DNA from: Candidatus Pacearchaeota archaeon
Lineage (GTDB): Archaea; Nanoarchaeota; Nanoarchaeia; Pacearchaeales; GW2011-AR1
Assembly (NCBI GenBank): GCA_002686195.1
Contig: NZAS01000192.1
Location: forward strand, 1-6,556
Length of the DNA: 6,556 nt
Direction: 5' to 3'
Shown here: positions 1 to 5,265 of the stretch, in pieces
How the letters are laid out: the number at the start of each line of letters is the position of its first letter
Position numbering within the stretch: the stretch's first letter is position 1
Notes under the pieces: model-generated
Told to the model about the DNA's origin: nothing
Seen by the model: the letters and a program-made list of their open reading frames with translations, nothing else
The model's database searches: none
Made by a program: the position numbers and the translations under genes

Positions 1-1740
1 GATGAAGCGCTCGGCAGGGTCCAGATACTCGGTGGTGATCGTGCCCGCTTCCTTTAATGCCTGGTTGTATTCCTTCAATGCTTCAGCCTGCTCCAGGGTC
101 TTGCTGGCATCGAAGGCAATGCCCGCCTGCATGCCCAGGCGCTGCAGGTTTATAATCAGGCCAGCAAACTCGGCAGCCCTGCGGTAGTTAGCCTCCAGGT
201 TGGCCGCATGCTGCCGCTGATTCTCGAAGTCGGGGGGATGGATATCCGGCGCTCCCTCTCGTGGCTTGGCCGCTTTGCGAGCCTTTGTCTTCTTCTCGAT
301 CTCTTCGAGCTGGCCGTTGATGAGGGACCACATGTGGCGGAGAGGCCCCAGGATGGTGGTCTCCGTGGAGGCGGCGGCGTTGTTTATCCGGTTCTCGACG
401 TTTTTCATTATGTCGTCGAACAGTTTTGTATTCTCGTCCGTCTCCGCCTTGACCGCGGCGGCCAGTTTCTTGCGGGCCTTGAGCGCAGCTGGCATAGCCT
501 CTTCCCTCAGAGCCTTAATCCGCTTTACATCCTTCTCCAGCTTGCGCATAAGATCGCTCGCTATCCTCAACTGGTTATCCAGGTCGTCACCGTGTCCGGA
601 TGGGATATCGAACCGTGACGCCTCCAGCTCGGCGGCGAGCGTTTTTGTGTCCCGCAGCCTTACCTGCACGATCCGGAGCTCGTCGGTCAGCGTTCGCACC
701 TTCTCGGAGCTGGCGAGCAGCAGGGCCTCGCCGATCTTTTCCGGGATGAACTTGGCGAACTCTATCAGGCCATAGAAAAACGGTTTCCAGAAGTCCTTGG
801 CGTGGTCCTTTGCGATGACCGCTGCCGTCGCAATGCCGCCTCCTATCATCCTGGGAATGGCCGCCCGCATCTCCGCCAGGAAGCCGGCCATGGCTGCCCG
901 CTTCTCGTCCGCATCCAGGAACTCCATGGCCTCGTTTATGCGCCGGCCAACGTTGAAGATCTCGGTCATCGTGTCCAATACAAATTTGAGCGTGGGCAAG
1001 GCCTTTTTGCCCATGCTGCCCGAAAACTCCATGAACGCAGATTGCATGACCTTCATCCTCGCCGAAAATCTCGATGTCGCTTTATCGATGGCCTGGCCGA
1101 ACTTTTCATCCCAGATTTCCAGCAGCGCGGCCCGGATCTCTTTGGCGTCGTTGCGCACGTGTTTGACCAGGTCGCCGCTCTGGATGATGGCCTTGTCTTT
1201 TGTCCGCCTGGCCTCGATGCCCAGCCGGCGAAGACTCTCGGTCTCAAACGAGACGTAAGCGCCTATAACGTCACGCAGATCCCTATTGAACGCCAGGGCC
1301 ACCCCGGCGAGGGCTTCGGTGACCCGCTGGGTCTCCTTCTCGCCCACCGCACCCAGGCGGATAAACGACTGAACCACCTCTTCCGTGGAAAGAGGCGAAG
1401 CGATGGCGAACTCTCGGATCGCATCAAAGGCTTTGTTCGCTTCGTCCAGATCGTCAATAAGAATCTGGATCTGGCTGTGATAGGTCTCCAGCCGGCCCGC
1501 GTCCTCGATGAACCTCCGCCCTAGCTCGATGGCCTTGTAGATGCCCAGTGCGCTCGCGGCCCCCAGGATGGCACCTTTCAGGCTGAGAAACCCAGCGGTC
1601 ATGCTGGCCGTGCCGGTGAGGGTGGCCTTGCTGGCTGCTTTGCTCTCCCCCTTCAGGTTCCGCATAGCGTTCCGGAATTCCGGGGACATCTGGTCCTGCA
1701 GGCGGAGGAAGATCTGGAGGGTGTTGCGTTTGGAGGGCAC
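1..1740 (-). CDS. Tape measure protein, N-terminal part (3' end outside window)
   Basis: The minus-strand frame stays open for 580 codons from a GTG at 1740 to the left edge, so the gene is cut at its 3' end. Tape measure proteins set tail length and fill the tail tube lumen. The beginning (residues 7-35) resembles the usual short amphipathic start with ASPVLRK-like spacing. A hydrophobic stretch lies at about 48-71. Residues 81-260 look like the conserved N-terminal tape measure region, with FAIASPLSTEEVV (111-123), a kL-like FIRLGAVG (126-133) and GIEARRTKDKA (174-184). Later parts are helical and charged (341-490), and 297-345 is mildly hydrophobic. Position directly after the chaperone pair matches gene H of lambda. 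No Shine-Dalgarno precedes the GTG, because a 12-bp repeat lies there. An ATG at 1689 (codon 18), preceded by AGGA, is an alternative start. The family call is confident, the exact start is not. Confidence 0.88.
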   Translation of the reverse strand, partial: MPSKRNTLQIFLRLQDQMSPEFRNAMRNLKGESKAASKATLTGTASMTAGFLSLKGAILGAASALGIYKAIELGRRFIEDAGRLETYHSQIQILIDDLDEANKAFDAIREFAIASPLSTEEVVQSFIRLGAVGEKETQRVTEALAGVALAFNRDLRDVIGAYVSFETESLRRLGIEARRTKDKAIIQSGDLVKHVRNDAKEIRAALLEIWDEKFGQAIDKATSRFSARMKVMQSAFMEFSGSMGKKALPTLKFVLDTMTEIFNVGRRINEAMEFLDADEKRAAMAGFLAEMRAAIPRMIGGGIATAAVIAKDHAKDFWKPFFYGLIEFAKFIPEKIGEALLLASSEKVRTLTDELRIVQVRLRDTKTLAAELEASRFDIPSGHGDDLDNQLRIASDLMRKLEKDVKRIKALREEAMPAALKARKKLAAAVKAETDENTKLFDDIMKNVENRINNAAASTETTILGPLRHMWSLINGQLEEIEKKTKARKAAKPREGAPDIHPPDFENQRQHAANLEANYRRAAEFAGLIINLQRLGMQAGIAFDASKTLEQAEALKEYNQALKEAGTITTEYLDPAERFI

Positions 1741-1776
1741 GGAGAGACGGGTGGGGAGACGGGTGGGGAGACGGGT
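1741..1776. repeat. Three tandem copies of a 12-bp repeat before the tape measure start
   Basis: On the plus strand GGGGAGACGGGT occurs at 1753-1764 and 1765-1776, with a one-base variant (GGAGAGACGGGT) at 1741-1752. The array ends exactly at the proposed GTG start of the tape measure gene and runs into the heptamer array at 1773. It occupies the place where a ribosome binding site would be expected and contains none on the minus strand. Confidence 0.9.
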
Positions 1777-1800
1777 GTCTGGTGTCGGGTGTCAGGTCAG
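1773..1800. repeat. Heptamer repeats, forward orientation
   Basis: Consecutive heptamers GGGTGTC, TGGTGTC and GGGTGTC at 1773-1793 are followed by a degenerate AGGTCAG. Their complement appears at 1884-1904 with a single mismatch over 21 bases, so the two runs form an inverted repeat around about 90 bases of other sequence. That inner segment contains a small perfect palindrome, GAGAGA TTA TCTCTC, at 1800-1814. Confidence 0.85.
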
Positions 1801-1869
1801 AGAGATTATCTCTCGAATCTGCGGAACCGTTGGGGAGAATGATATGGTTGTAGGTCGAACTAAGAGTGT

Positions 1870-1998
1870 CCTTGTCCCTCCCTGACACCCGACACCTGAC
1901 ACCCGACCCTTGTCCCACCCTGACACCTGACACCCGACACCTGACACCCGACCCTTGTCCCACCCTGACACCCGACACCCGACACCACCTACCACCTA
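1870..1998. repeat. Heptamer array in reverse orientation with CCTTGTCCC spacers
   Basis: The plus strand carries runs of CCYGACA heptamers grouped in three blocks. Each block begins with CCTTGTCCCWC, at 1870, 1908 and 1953. The first block is 38 bases and the second 45, a difference of exactly one heptamer. The array ends with two CCACCTA units at 1985-1998, the last of which contains the complement of the TAG stop of the chaperone extension. It fills most of the gap between the chaperone and the tape measure gene. The pattern resembles the short tandemly repeated heptamers known from cyanobacterial genomes, but the motif differs and I infer only the type. Confidence 0.88.
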
Positions 1999-2379
1999 CT
2001 TCTTCCTCTCCTTCGCATCCAGCACCTCGTCGATCTTGACCTTCAGATACTGGCTGGCCTCGACGAATATGTTGGCCTGCTGGTTCAGGCCGCCGGGGAC
2101 GGGGGGGAGATCGGGCCAGGCACGGTAGGCGGTGAGGAAGGGATCGCCGAGCTGGCGGGCGCAACGGTTGGGGCAATCCCGTATGTCCTCTCTCCCAGTT
2201 CCGGAGCAGACGGAGCAATCGGGATCACCCATGCCGTTGCAAGACGTGCAGTCTATTTCCATGAAAGGCGCTGCCGCCGGGCCATCGCAGCCCCAGTCTG
2301 CCCGGTATTTCGGGTCATTCCAGCAGAGCCGGCAGGTAACGTTTAAGTCGCCACAGCTTGCCACTGCGGCGAGTGTCAG
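1996..2379 (-). CDS. Tail assembly chaperone frameshift extension (T-like, cysteine-rich)
   Basis: This frame is reached by a -1 shift at the end of the preceding G-like gene and adds 127 residues after Asn163, giving a 290-residue fusion. In lambda, gpG and gpGT made this way assist tail tube assembly around the tape measure; I infer the same role from position, order and size. The extension holds ten cysteines at extension residues 9, 16, 19, 31, 44, 47, 55, 58, 69 and 73. It includes CRLC, CTSCNGMG, CSVCSGTG and CPNRC. The second and third are strict CxxCxGxG motifs as in the DnaJ zinc-binding domain, so metal binding is likely. The C-terminal 50 residues are cysteine-free and end in a charged helix. 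No start with a ribosome binding site lies at the frame's beginning, so separate translation looks unlikely. Stop is TAG at 1996-1998. Confidence 0.8.
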   Translation of the reverse strand: MTLAAVASCGDLNVTCRLCWNDPKYRADWGCDGPAAAPFMEIDCTSCNGMGDPDCSVCSGTGREDIRDCPNRCARQLGDPFLTAYRAWPDLPPVPGGLNQQANIFVEASQYLKVKIDEVLDAKERKK

Positions 2380-2396
2380 TTTTTTCGGTCTTCTCC
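2350..2396 (-). promoter_or_regulatory. Programmed -1 ribosomal frameshift signal
   Basis: Read on the minus strand, the zero-frame codons CGA AAA AAC TGA contain the canonical slippery heptamer A AAA AAC (2385-2379) with the stop immediately after it. Eight bases later comes a stem-loop, GCCGCAG (2370-2364) pairing with CTGTGGC (2356-2350). It has seven base pairs, one of them G-U, around a 7-nt loop. A Shine-Dalgarno-like GGAG (2396-2393) lies seven bases upstream of the heptamer, comparable to the stimulator in dnaX. All parts of a bacterial -1 signal are present, and the shifted frame continues for 127 codons. Confidence 0.87.
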
Positions 2397-2867
2397 AGTG
2401 AGGGTATTCGCCTCGATGATTTTCTTCCCCAGGTCCGCCCGCTGGCGCACGGAGAGTAAGGAGAGCCGTTCTGCTGTGGTGCCGGTCATAAAGGGAATAT
2501 CCTGGCCGTCCGGCGCTTTGAAGTTCTCCCACCCCATCAGATATTTCTCTATTAAACTGGTGTAAAACGGGGTGAAGACCTCGGTAGCGCTTACGCTCCC
2601 GGCCTGGCTCATCAGCTCCTCGGACTTCTCCTCGAAATCCGGGTCATCTTCATCCATCTCCTCCAATTGCTGCCGGAGCCTCATAGCCTCTCTAAATGGC
2701 TTCTGAAAATCCTCGGCGGCTTTCTGCTGGGCGGGTATCAGCTCCCCGTTTACCTTCTCTACGCTCAAGACCCGGACCTTAAAGATGGTCTGGTCCTCAG
2801 CTTCCAGCTCTTTGTCTTCTTCGAGAATGACGTCGGTCGTCTTGTCGGGCGTGGTGGCAATAGCCAT
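2376..2867 (-). CDS. Tail assembly chaperone, short form (G-like)
   Basis: This 163-residue acidic protein sits between the tube gene and the tape measure gene, the normal place of the G/GT chaperone in siphophages. An extended N-terminal part (about 13-45) could be the strand-rich core. Residues 45-90 are helical and highly charged, and 97-155 contain FYTSLIEKYLMGWENF and a basic tail. The ATG at 2867 is preceded by GGAGGA with a 9-base spacing, the best ribosome binding site in the window. The reading frame ends in a slippery A AAA AAC TGA, so a fraction of ribosomes should produce the longer 290-residue form. The two products are expected to coat the tape measure and recruit tube protein. 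The function rests on context, size and the frameshift; I do not recognise a specific sequence family. Confidence 0.82.
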   Translation of the reverse strand: MAIATTPDKTTDVILEEDKELEAEDQTIFKVRVLSVEKVNGELIPAQQKAAEDFQKPFREAMRLRQQLEEMDEDDPDFEEKSEELMSQAGSVSATEVFTPFYTSLIEKYLMGWENFKAPDGQDIPFMTGTTAERLSLLSVRQRADLGKKIIEANTLTGEDRKN

Positions 2868-2898
2868 GGGCGTTGTCCTCCGGGTTGAAGAAAGTGGT

Positions 2899-2925
2899 CA
2901 GGTGTCTGGTGTCAGGTGTCGGTCA
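2899..2925. repeat. Short heptamer repeat between the membrane protein and chaperone genes
   Basis: Three heptamers (AGGTGTC, TGGTGTC, AGGTGTC) at 2900-2920 are flanked by TCA/GGTCA edges. The complement of the right edge contains the TGA stop of the membrane protein gene (2925-2923). The chaperone's ribosome binding site lies outside the repeat and is intact. Confidence 0.82.
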
Positions 2926-3195
2926 GGGATTCCTCCGCAGGTCGTCCACTTCTTTCCTGAGCCGCTCCAGTTGGATGGAAAGGGTGTGATGAATGGCAGG
3001 GTCGGCGAGGTGAGAAGTCAGCTCTCCCCTTACATCCTCGCTAACGTCCAGCTTGGCTTGAATGCGTGCCAGGGTCATAGAGACCCAGCACGCCCAGGGG
3101 ATTACGAGCATGAGAACAAAGGCCGCCGCTGCGATAAACCAGTTGGGGATCTTGTAGTAGATGGTGCTTGATGCGGATTCAGAGACTTCAGACAT
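2923..3195 (-). CDS. Small single-pass membrane protein, function unknown
   Basis: The 90-residue product has a short polar N-terminus, one strong hydrophobic segment at about residues 19-41 (NWFIAAAAFVLMLVIPWACW), and then a charged helical tail. The end of the tail (72-88, SIQLERLRKEVDDLRR) has a coiled-coil-like pattern. The protein-like composition and its place in the tail operon support a real gene. It could be a membrane-anchored accessory, a holin-like protein or a superinfection-exclusion factor, but nothing in the sequence decides this. A membrane protein between the tube gene and the chaperone gene is unusual. The ATG at 3195 has no recognisable Shine-Dalgarno; the preceding bases, ACACCTG, look like a fragment of the heptamer repeat. 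A stop lies 30 bases upstream in frame, and no better start exists. Its TGA stop touches the next heptamer repeat. Confidence 0.7.
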   Translation of the reverse strand: MSEVSESASSTIYYKIPNWFIAAAAFVLMLVIPWACWVSMTLARIQAKLDVSEDVRGELTSHLADPAIHHTLSIQLERLRKEVDDLRRNP

Positions 3196-3218
3196 CAGGT
3201 GTTGCGTGCAAATCGGGG

Positions 3219-3253
3219 CGTTTCATGCTGCAGGGTACCAGCGACCCTCACCC
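3219..3253. repeat. Inverted repeat copy A, downstream of the tube gene
   Basis: The complement of this 35-base segment matches 4710-4745 at 32 of 36 aligned positions, with one single-base gap. The shared core includes GGGTGAGGGTCGC and ACCCTGCAGCAT. The two copies face each other across the tube gene. On the right this copy joins directly to the REP-like hairpin. Confidence 0.85.
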
Positions 3254-3279
3254 CGGCCCTCTCCCAGAGGGAGAGGGGG
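3244..3279. repeat. REP-like hairpin after the tube gene
   Basis: A perfect 9-bp stem, CCCTCTCCC (3257-3265) and GGGAGAGGG (3269-3277), encloses a 3-base loop. It is preceded by CCCTCACCCCGG. This composition matches the widespread family of extragenic palindromes whose accidental translation reads HPGPLPEGEG. It starts a few bases beyond the TAA stop of the tube gene. It could slow polymerase or protect the mRNA 3' end, but no T-run follows on the minus strand, so it is not a typical intrinsic terminator. Confidence 0.82.
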
Positions 3280-3284
3280 ATTTG

Positions 3285-4682
3285 TTAGAACAGATAGAAA
3301 CAGAGCTCCAAGTCATCCTCTCTGGAATGCGTTTTTGTGAAGCGGCAGGCGTGCTCGCCGGTGGCGATGTTCTCCCGGTTGCCTTCGGTGATGCCCTCGA
3401 TCTGCATGCCCTTCGCATAGACTCCGAACTGGTTGCCGGCCACCGATCCCCAGGTGCAGTCGAGCTCGATGGTGGTCTCGTTTTCTGCCGAGCCCTGGAA
3501 ATCGAATGTCCCCTTGTGAACCGAGTCGAGATTCATCGTTCCCCGCCAGTTGCGGGCGCCGATCTCGTATCCCAAAATGCCGGAGGCGGCCTGGGAGTCC
3601 TCGATGGCGGCCAGGGCGTTCTCCAGGCTGAAGGACATAGCGCCGATGCGCAGGCCGGTGGTGCTGTCCAGGGCGAAGCTGATACCCTTGAACCGCGGGC
3701 CGGCGACTCGCTCCTCGCTGGTGCCGCTGAAAGCGGCGACATCGCTATCGCCGCCGTTCGCTCCCATGGCGGAAAAGTTGAGCCGCCCCTCTCTGCCGGA
3801 GCGTAGCTCGATGTTCGGGCTCACCCGGCAGCCGATGGCCGTGTGACGGTGACCGTGGCGGTTGCGGTAGATCGTCAGGCTGGGGATCTCGCTCTGGGAT
3901 GGGTCGGTCGAGCTGGTAGCCGATGCGCTCGAATCCGCCCCGGTCAGGGTCTCGGCGTTCTGGAATGTGCCATCCACGTGCATCAGGAAGATTTTGGCGT
4001 CCCCGTCTGCCGTGGCCTGGTAGGCGTAGCCGATGGCGGCGCTCGTGCCGCCGGTGACCTTCTCGCCCGCCGTGTAGGGGCCGCCTGCTACCGCTCCGAT
4101 GGAAAGCTCGATAAGCGGGTCAGTGTGGGGCATCAGCACCCGGCCATAGTTGCTGTCTGTGGTCGAAGGGGTGGCCGTGGCAGCGCTGTCCGCACCGGTC
4201 CAGACATTCGAGTTGTCGGTCGAGCCTGTCACGTCATAGACCAGCAGGGTGGTTGTGCCGTTGGCGGTGTCCTTGAACACCTTTGCCGTGGCTCCGGTGA
4301 CGGCCTGAGAGATCGATTCCCCGTGCAGGTAGGGGCCGCCGGTGACCGCCCCGATGGTGATCTGTTTGAGCGCCTTTACCCTCCATCCGCCGGCCCTCAT
4401 CAGCAGGTACCAGTTCGGGTCAGAGGTGATGAGCCCATCGGCAGGGCCGGCCAGGTAGGAGCCGAAGTTGATGCCCCGGCTCAGCGCCCCGGAGTTGGCC
4501 CCGGTATCGCTGAGGGTGAGGGACTGCTCTTCGTCGTCCTCCATGTCCATCTCTTCCTCTTTGCCGATGCCGAAGCAGCGCAGGCCCACATCGGCGGCGT
4601 CGAGTGTCTCTTCCGTGCCGAATACTGCCTCCTGAGCGAAAGCGATTTGCTGTAGCTGGTCGAGTTGTGAGCCGAATGCCAT
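3285..4682 (-). CDS. Probable major tail tube protein with duplicated inserted domain
   Basis: The 465-residue product has the order and size expected for the tail tube subunit, upstream of the chaperone pair and tape measure. The start FGSQLDQLQQIAFAQEAVFGT and the later region 284-465 (SPNIELRSGREGRLNFSAMG, then FKGISFALD and MSFSLENALAAI) resemble tube proteins made of a beta-rich core. Between them sit two related units, at about 108-176 and 193-263. Each begins with a S/T-IGAV-x-GGPY motif followed by G-E and TG, and ends with a TGADS-(A/S)-ATAT-like segment. They look like tandem surface-exposed decoration domains inserted into the core. The ATG at 4682 is preceded by AAAGGA with an 8-base spacing. 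Five cysteines are present. Function is inferred from position and architecture. A structural decoration protein is less likely because no other tube candidate is visible. Confidence 0.78.
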   Translation of the reverse strand: MAFGSQLDQLQQIAFAQEAVFGTEETLDAADVGLRCFGIGKEEEMDMEDDEEQSLTLSDTGANSGALSRGINFGSYLAGPADGLITSDPNWYLLMRAGGWRVKALKQITIGAVTGGPYLHGESISQAVTGATAKVFKDTANGTTTLLVYDVTGSTDNSNVWTGADSAATATPSTTDSNYGRVLMPHTDPLIELSIGAVAGGPYTAGEKVTGGTSAAIGYAYQATADGDAKIFLMHVDGTFQNAETLTGADSSASATSSTDPSQSEIPSLTIYRNRHGHRHTAIGCRVSPNIELRSGREGRLNFSAMGANGGDSDVAAFSGTSEERVAGPRFKGISFALDSTTGLRIGAMSFSLENALAAIEDSQAASGILGYEIGARNWRGTMNLDSVHKGTFDFQGSAENETTIELDCTWGSVAGNQFGVYAKGMQIEGITEGNRENIATGEHACRFTKTHSREDDLELCFYLF

Positions 4683-4709
4683 AGGTAGAATCCTTTAAAA
4701 AGTTTTTCT

Positions 4710-4745
4710 GGGTGAGGGTCGCCTGGAACCCTGCAGCATTTAACG
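4710..4745. repeat. Inverted repeat copy B, upstream of the tube gene
   Basis: This segment is the partner of 3219-3253 in opposite orientation. It retains the GGGTGAGGGTCGC edge of the REP-like unit but not the hairpin. It lies 14 bases upstream of the tube gene's ribosome binding site, so the transcript could in principle pair over a long range with its own 3' region. Confidence 0.83.
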
Positions 4746-4786
4746 CTAATTATCTTCGGATCTGCGGATGTGCTAGGTCGGGGGAG

Positions 4787-4869
4787 GGGTGTCAGGTGTC
4801 GGGTGTCGGGTGTCTGGCTCGGAAGGGCTGGCGATGGCTCTCGACACTGACACCCGACACCCGACACCT
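4787..4869. repeat. Heptamer repeats arranged as a perfect 21-bp inverted repeat
   Basis: Four forward heptamers fill 4787-4814. The last three (4794-4814) are perfectly complementary to three reverse heptamers at 4849-4869, leaving a 34-base loop. A degenerate heptamer (GACACTGA) borders the right arm. The right arm overlaps the stop codon of the neighbouring gene: the AG of its TAG belongs to the last heptamer. RNA from either strand could form a very stable hairpin between the 112-residue protein gene and the tube gene. No T-run follows the stem on the minus strand, so a termination role is uncertain. Confidence 0.9.
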
Positions 4870-5206
4870 AGATGACTTCCTCGATCACCACCGAAATATC
4901 GACGGCCGTAGCGGTCTTGTGGGCGAGCCGCACGGGGGCGGCGAAGCGGTAGTTGCCGCTGCTCTCGCCGGGTCCTGGGGGTGTCCAGGTGAAGGTCGCC
5001 GATCCGCCGAGCTGGTCGTGATAAAGATCTTCTACGGCCTTGGCGTGAAACCGCGATCGATTCGGCCAGGTGATGCTCCACCTACGGCCCTTCAGGGGAG
5101 AAACCCTGGTCGCAATCGCTACCCCGCTCTCCGGATCGGACCGGCGCTGGCGGTAGGTGTGGCGGACCGTGTAGCGGAGTGGGTTTGCGATGGGGAACGA
5201 AGCCAT
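4868..5206 (-). CDS. Probable phage tail protein of 112 residues, specific role unknown
   Basis: A compact protein between the terminator-like and tube genes. The sequence FPIANPLRYTV, a WSITWP motif (43-48) after a basic stretch, AVEDLYHDQLGG (57-68) and FTWTPP (72-77) recall small minor tail proteins that begin MxFPxLSP. In those, a W-x-L-x-W/F strand is followed by a helix and a second strand entering a GxxF-x-W/L-P segment. I infer a tail role from this pattern and the position but cannot name a family. The ATG at 5206 has no Shine-Dalgarno: the heptamer repeats end directly before it, and its first codons overlap a degenerate heptamer. The stop TAG is completed by the next heptamer repeat, so the natural C-terminus may have been altered at that boundary. 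Confidence 0.72.
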   Translation of the reverse strand: MASFPIANPLRYTVRHTYRQRRSDPESGVAIATRVSPLKGRRWSITWPNRSRFHAKAVEDLYHDQLGGSATFTWTPPGPGESSGNYRFAAPVRLAHKTATAVDISVVIEEVI

Positions 5207-5230
5207 GGCGTCAGGTGTCAGGTGTCAGGG
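5206..5230. repeat. Heptamer repeats touching a start codon
   Basis: TGGCGTC (degenerate, overlapping the start region), AGGTGTC and AGGTGTC occupy 5206-5226. They lie between the start of the 112-residue protein gene and the stop of the terminator-like gene. The minus-strand leader therefore reads CCTGACACCTGACGCC before the ATG, with no purine-rich ribosome binding site. Confidence 0.85.
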
Positions 5231-5233
5231 TTG

Positions 5234-5265
5234 AACTACGTGTATGGATCGTCATACACGTAGTT
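5234..5265. other. Perfect 13-bp palindrome over the stop codon of the terminator-like gene
   Basis: AACTACGTGTATG (5234-5246) and its exact complement CATACACGTAGTT (5253-5265) flank a 6-base loop. The stem covers the last codons and the TAG stop of the tail-terminator-like gene (5238-5236). No T-run follows on the minus strand, so this is a strong RNA hairpin or DNA palindrome rather than a standard terminator. Confidence 0.85.

Noticed and set aside
797..1524. Long plus-strand open frames at 797-1258 and 802-1524
   Set aside because: They are mirror frames of the tape measure coding region. Their products are of low complexity or Arg/Ser-rich, and no ribosome binding site supports them.
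1870..1998. Possible CRISPR-like array
   Set aside because: Unit lengths differ by seven bases and the interior consists of heptamers itself, so there are no unique spacers.
1454..2218. Minus-strand open frame of 254 codons with repeated RVSGVR segments
   Set aside because: The repeats are accidental translations of the heptamer array. The frame overlaps the chaperone extension and the tape measure gene in a different frame, both of which have better support.
1996..2532. Independent gene start at 2532 for the cysteine-rich frame
   Set aside because: The region 2380-2532 is already coding in the chaperone frame with good protein-like sequence. The alternative N-terminus is of unlikely composition, so only the part after the slippery site is accepted.
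3244..3279. Intrinsic terminator after the tube gene
   Set aside because: The stem is strong, but no run of T follows on the minus strand, and the motif is a widespread extragenic palindrome. It is kept as a repeat only.
3168..3806. Plus-strand open frame of 212 codons
   Set aside because: It is antisense to the tube gene, and its start reads through the REP-like palindrome as DPHPGPLPEGEG, a well-known artefact of spurious frames.
3219..4745. Insertion sequence or transposon with terminal inverted repeats
   Set aside because: The enclosed gene is a structural phage gene and there is no transposase or target duplication visible, so the ends are listed as dispersed repeats.
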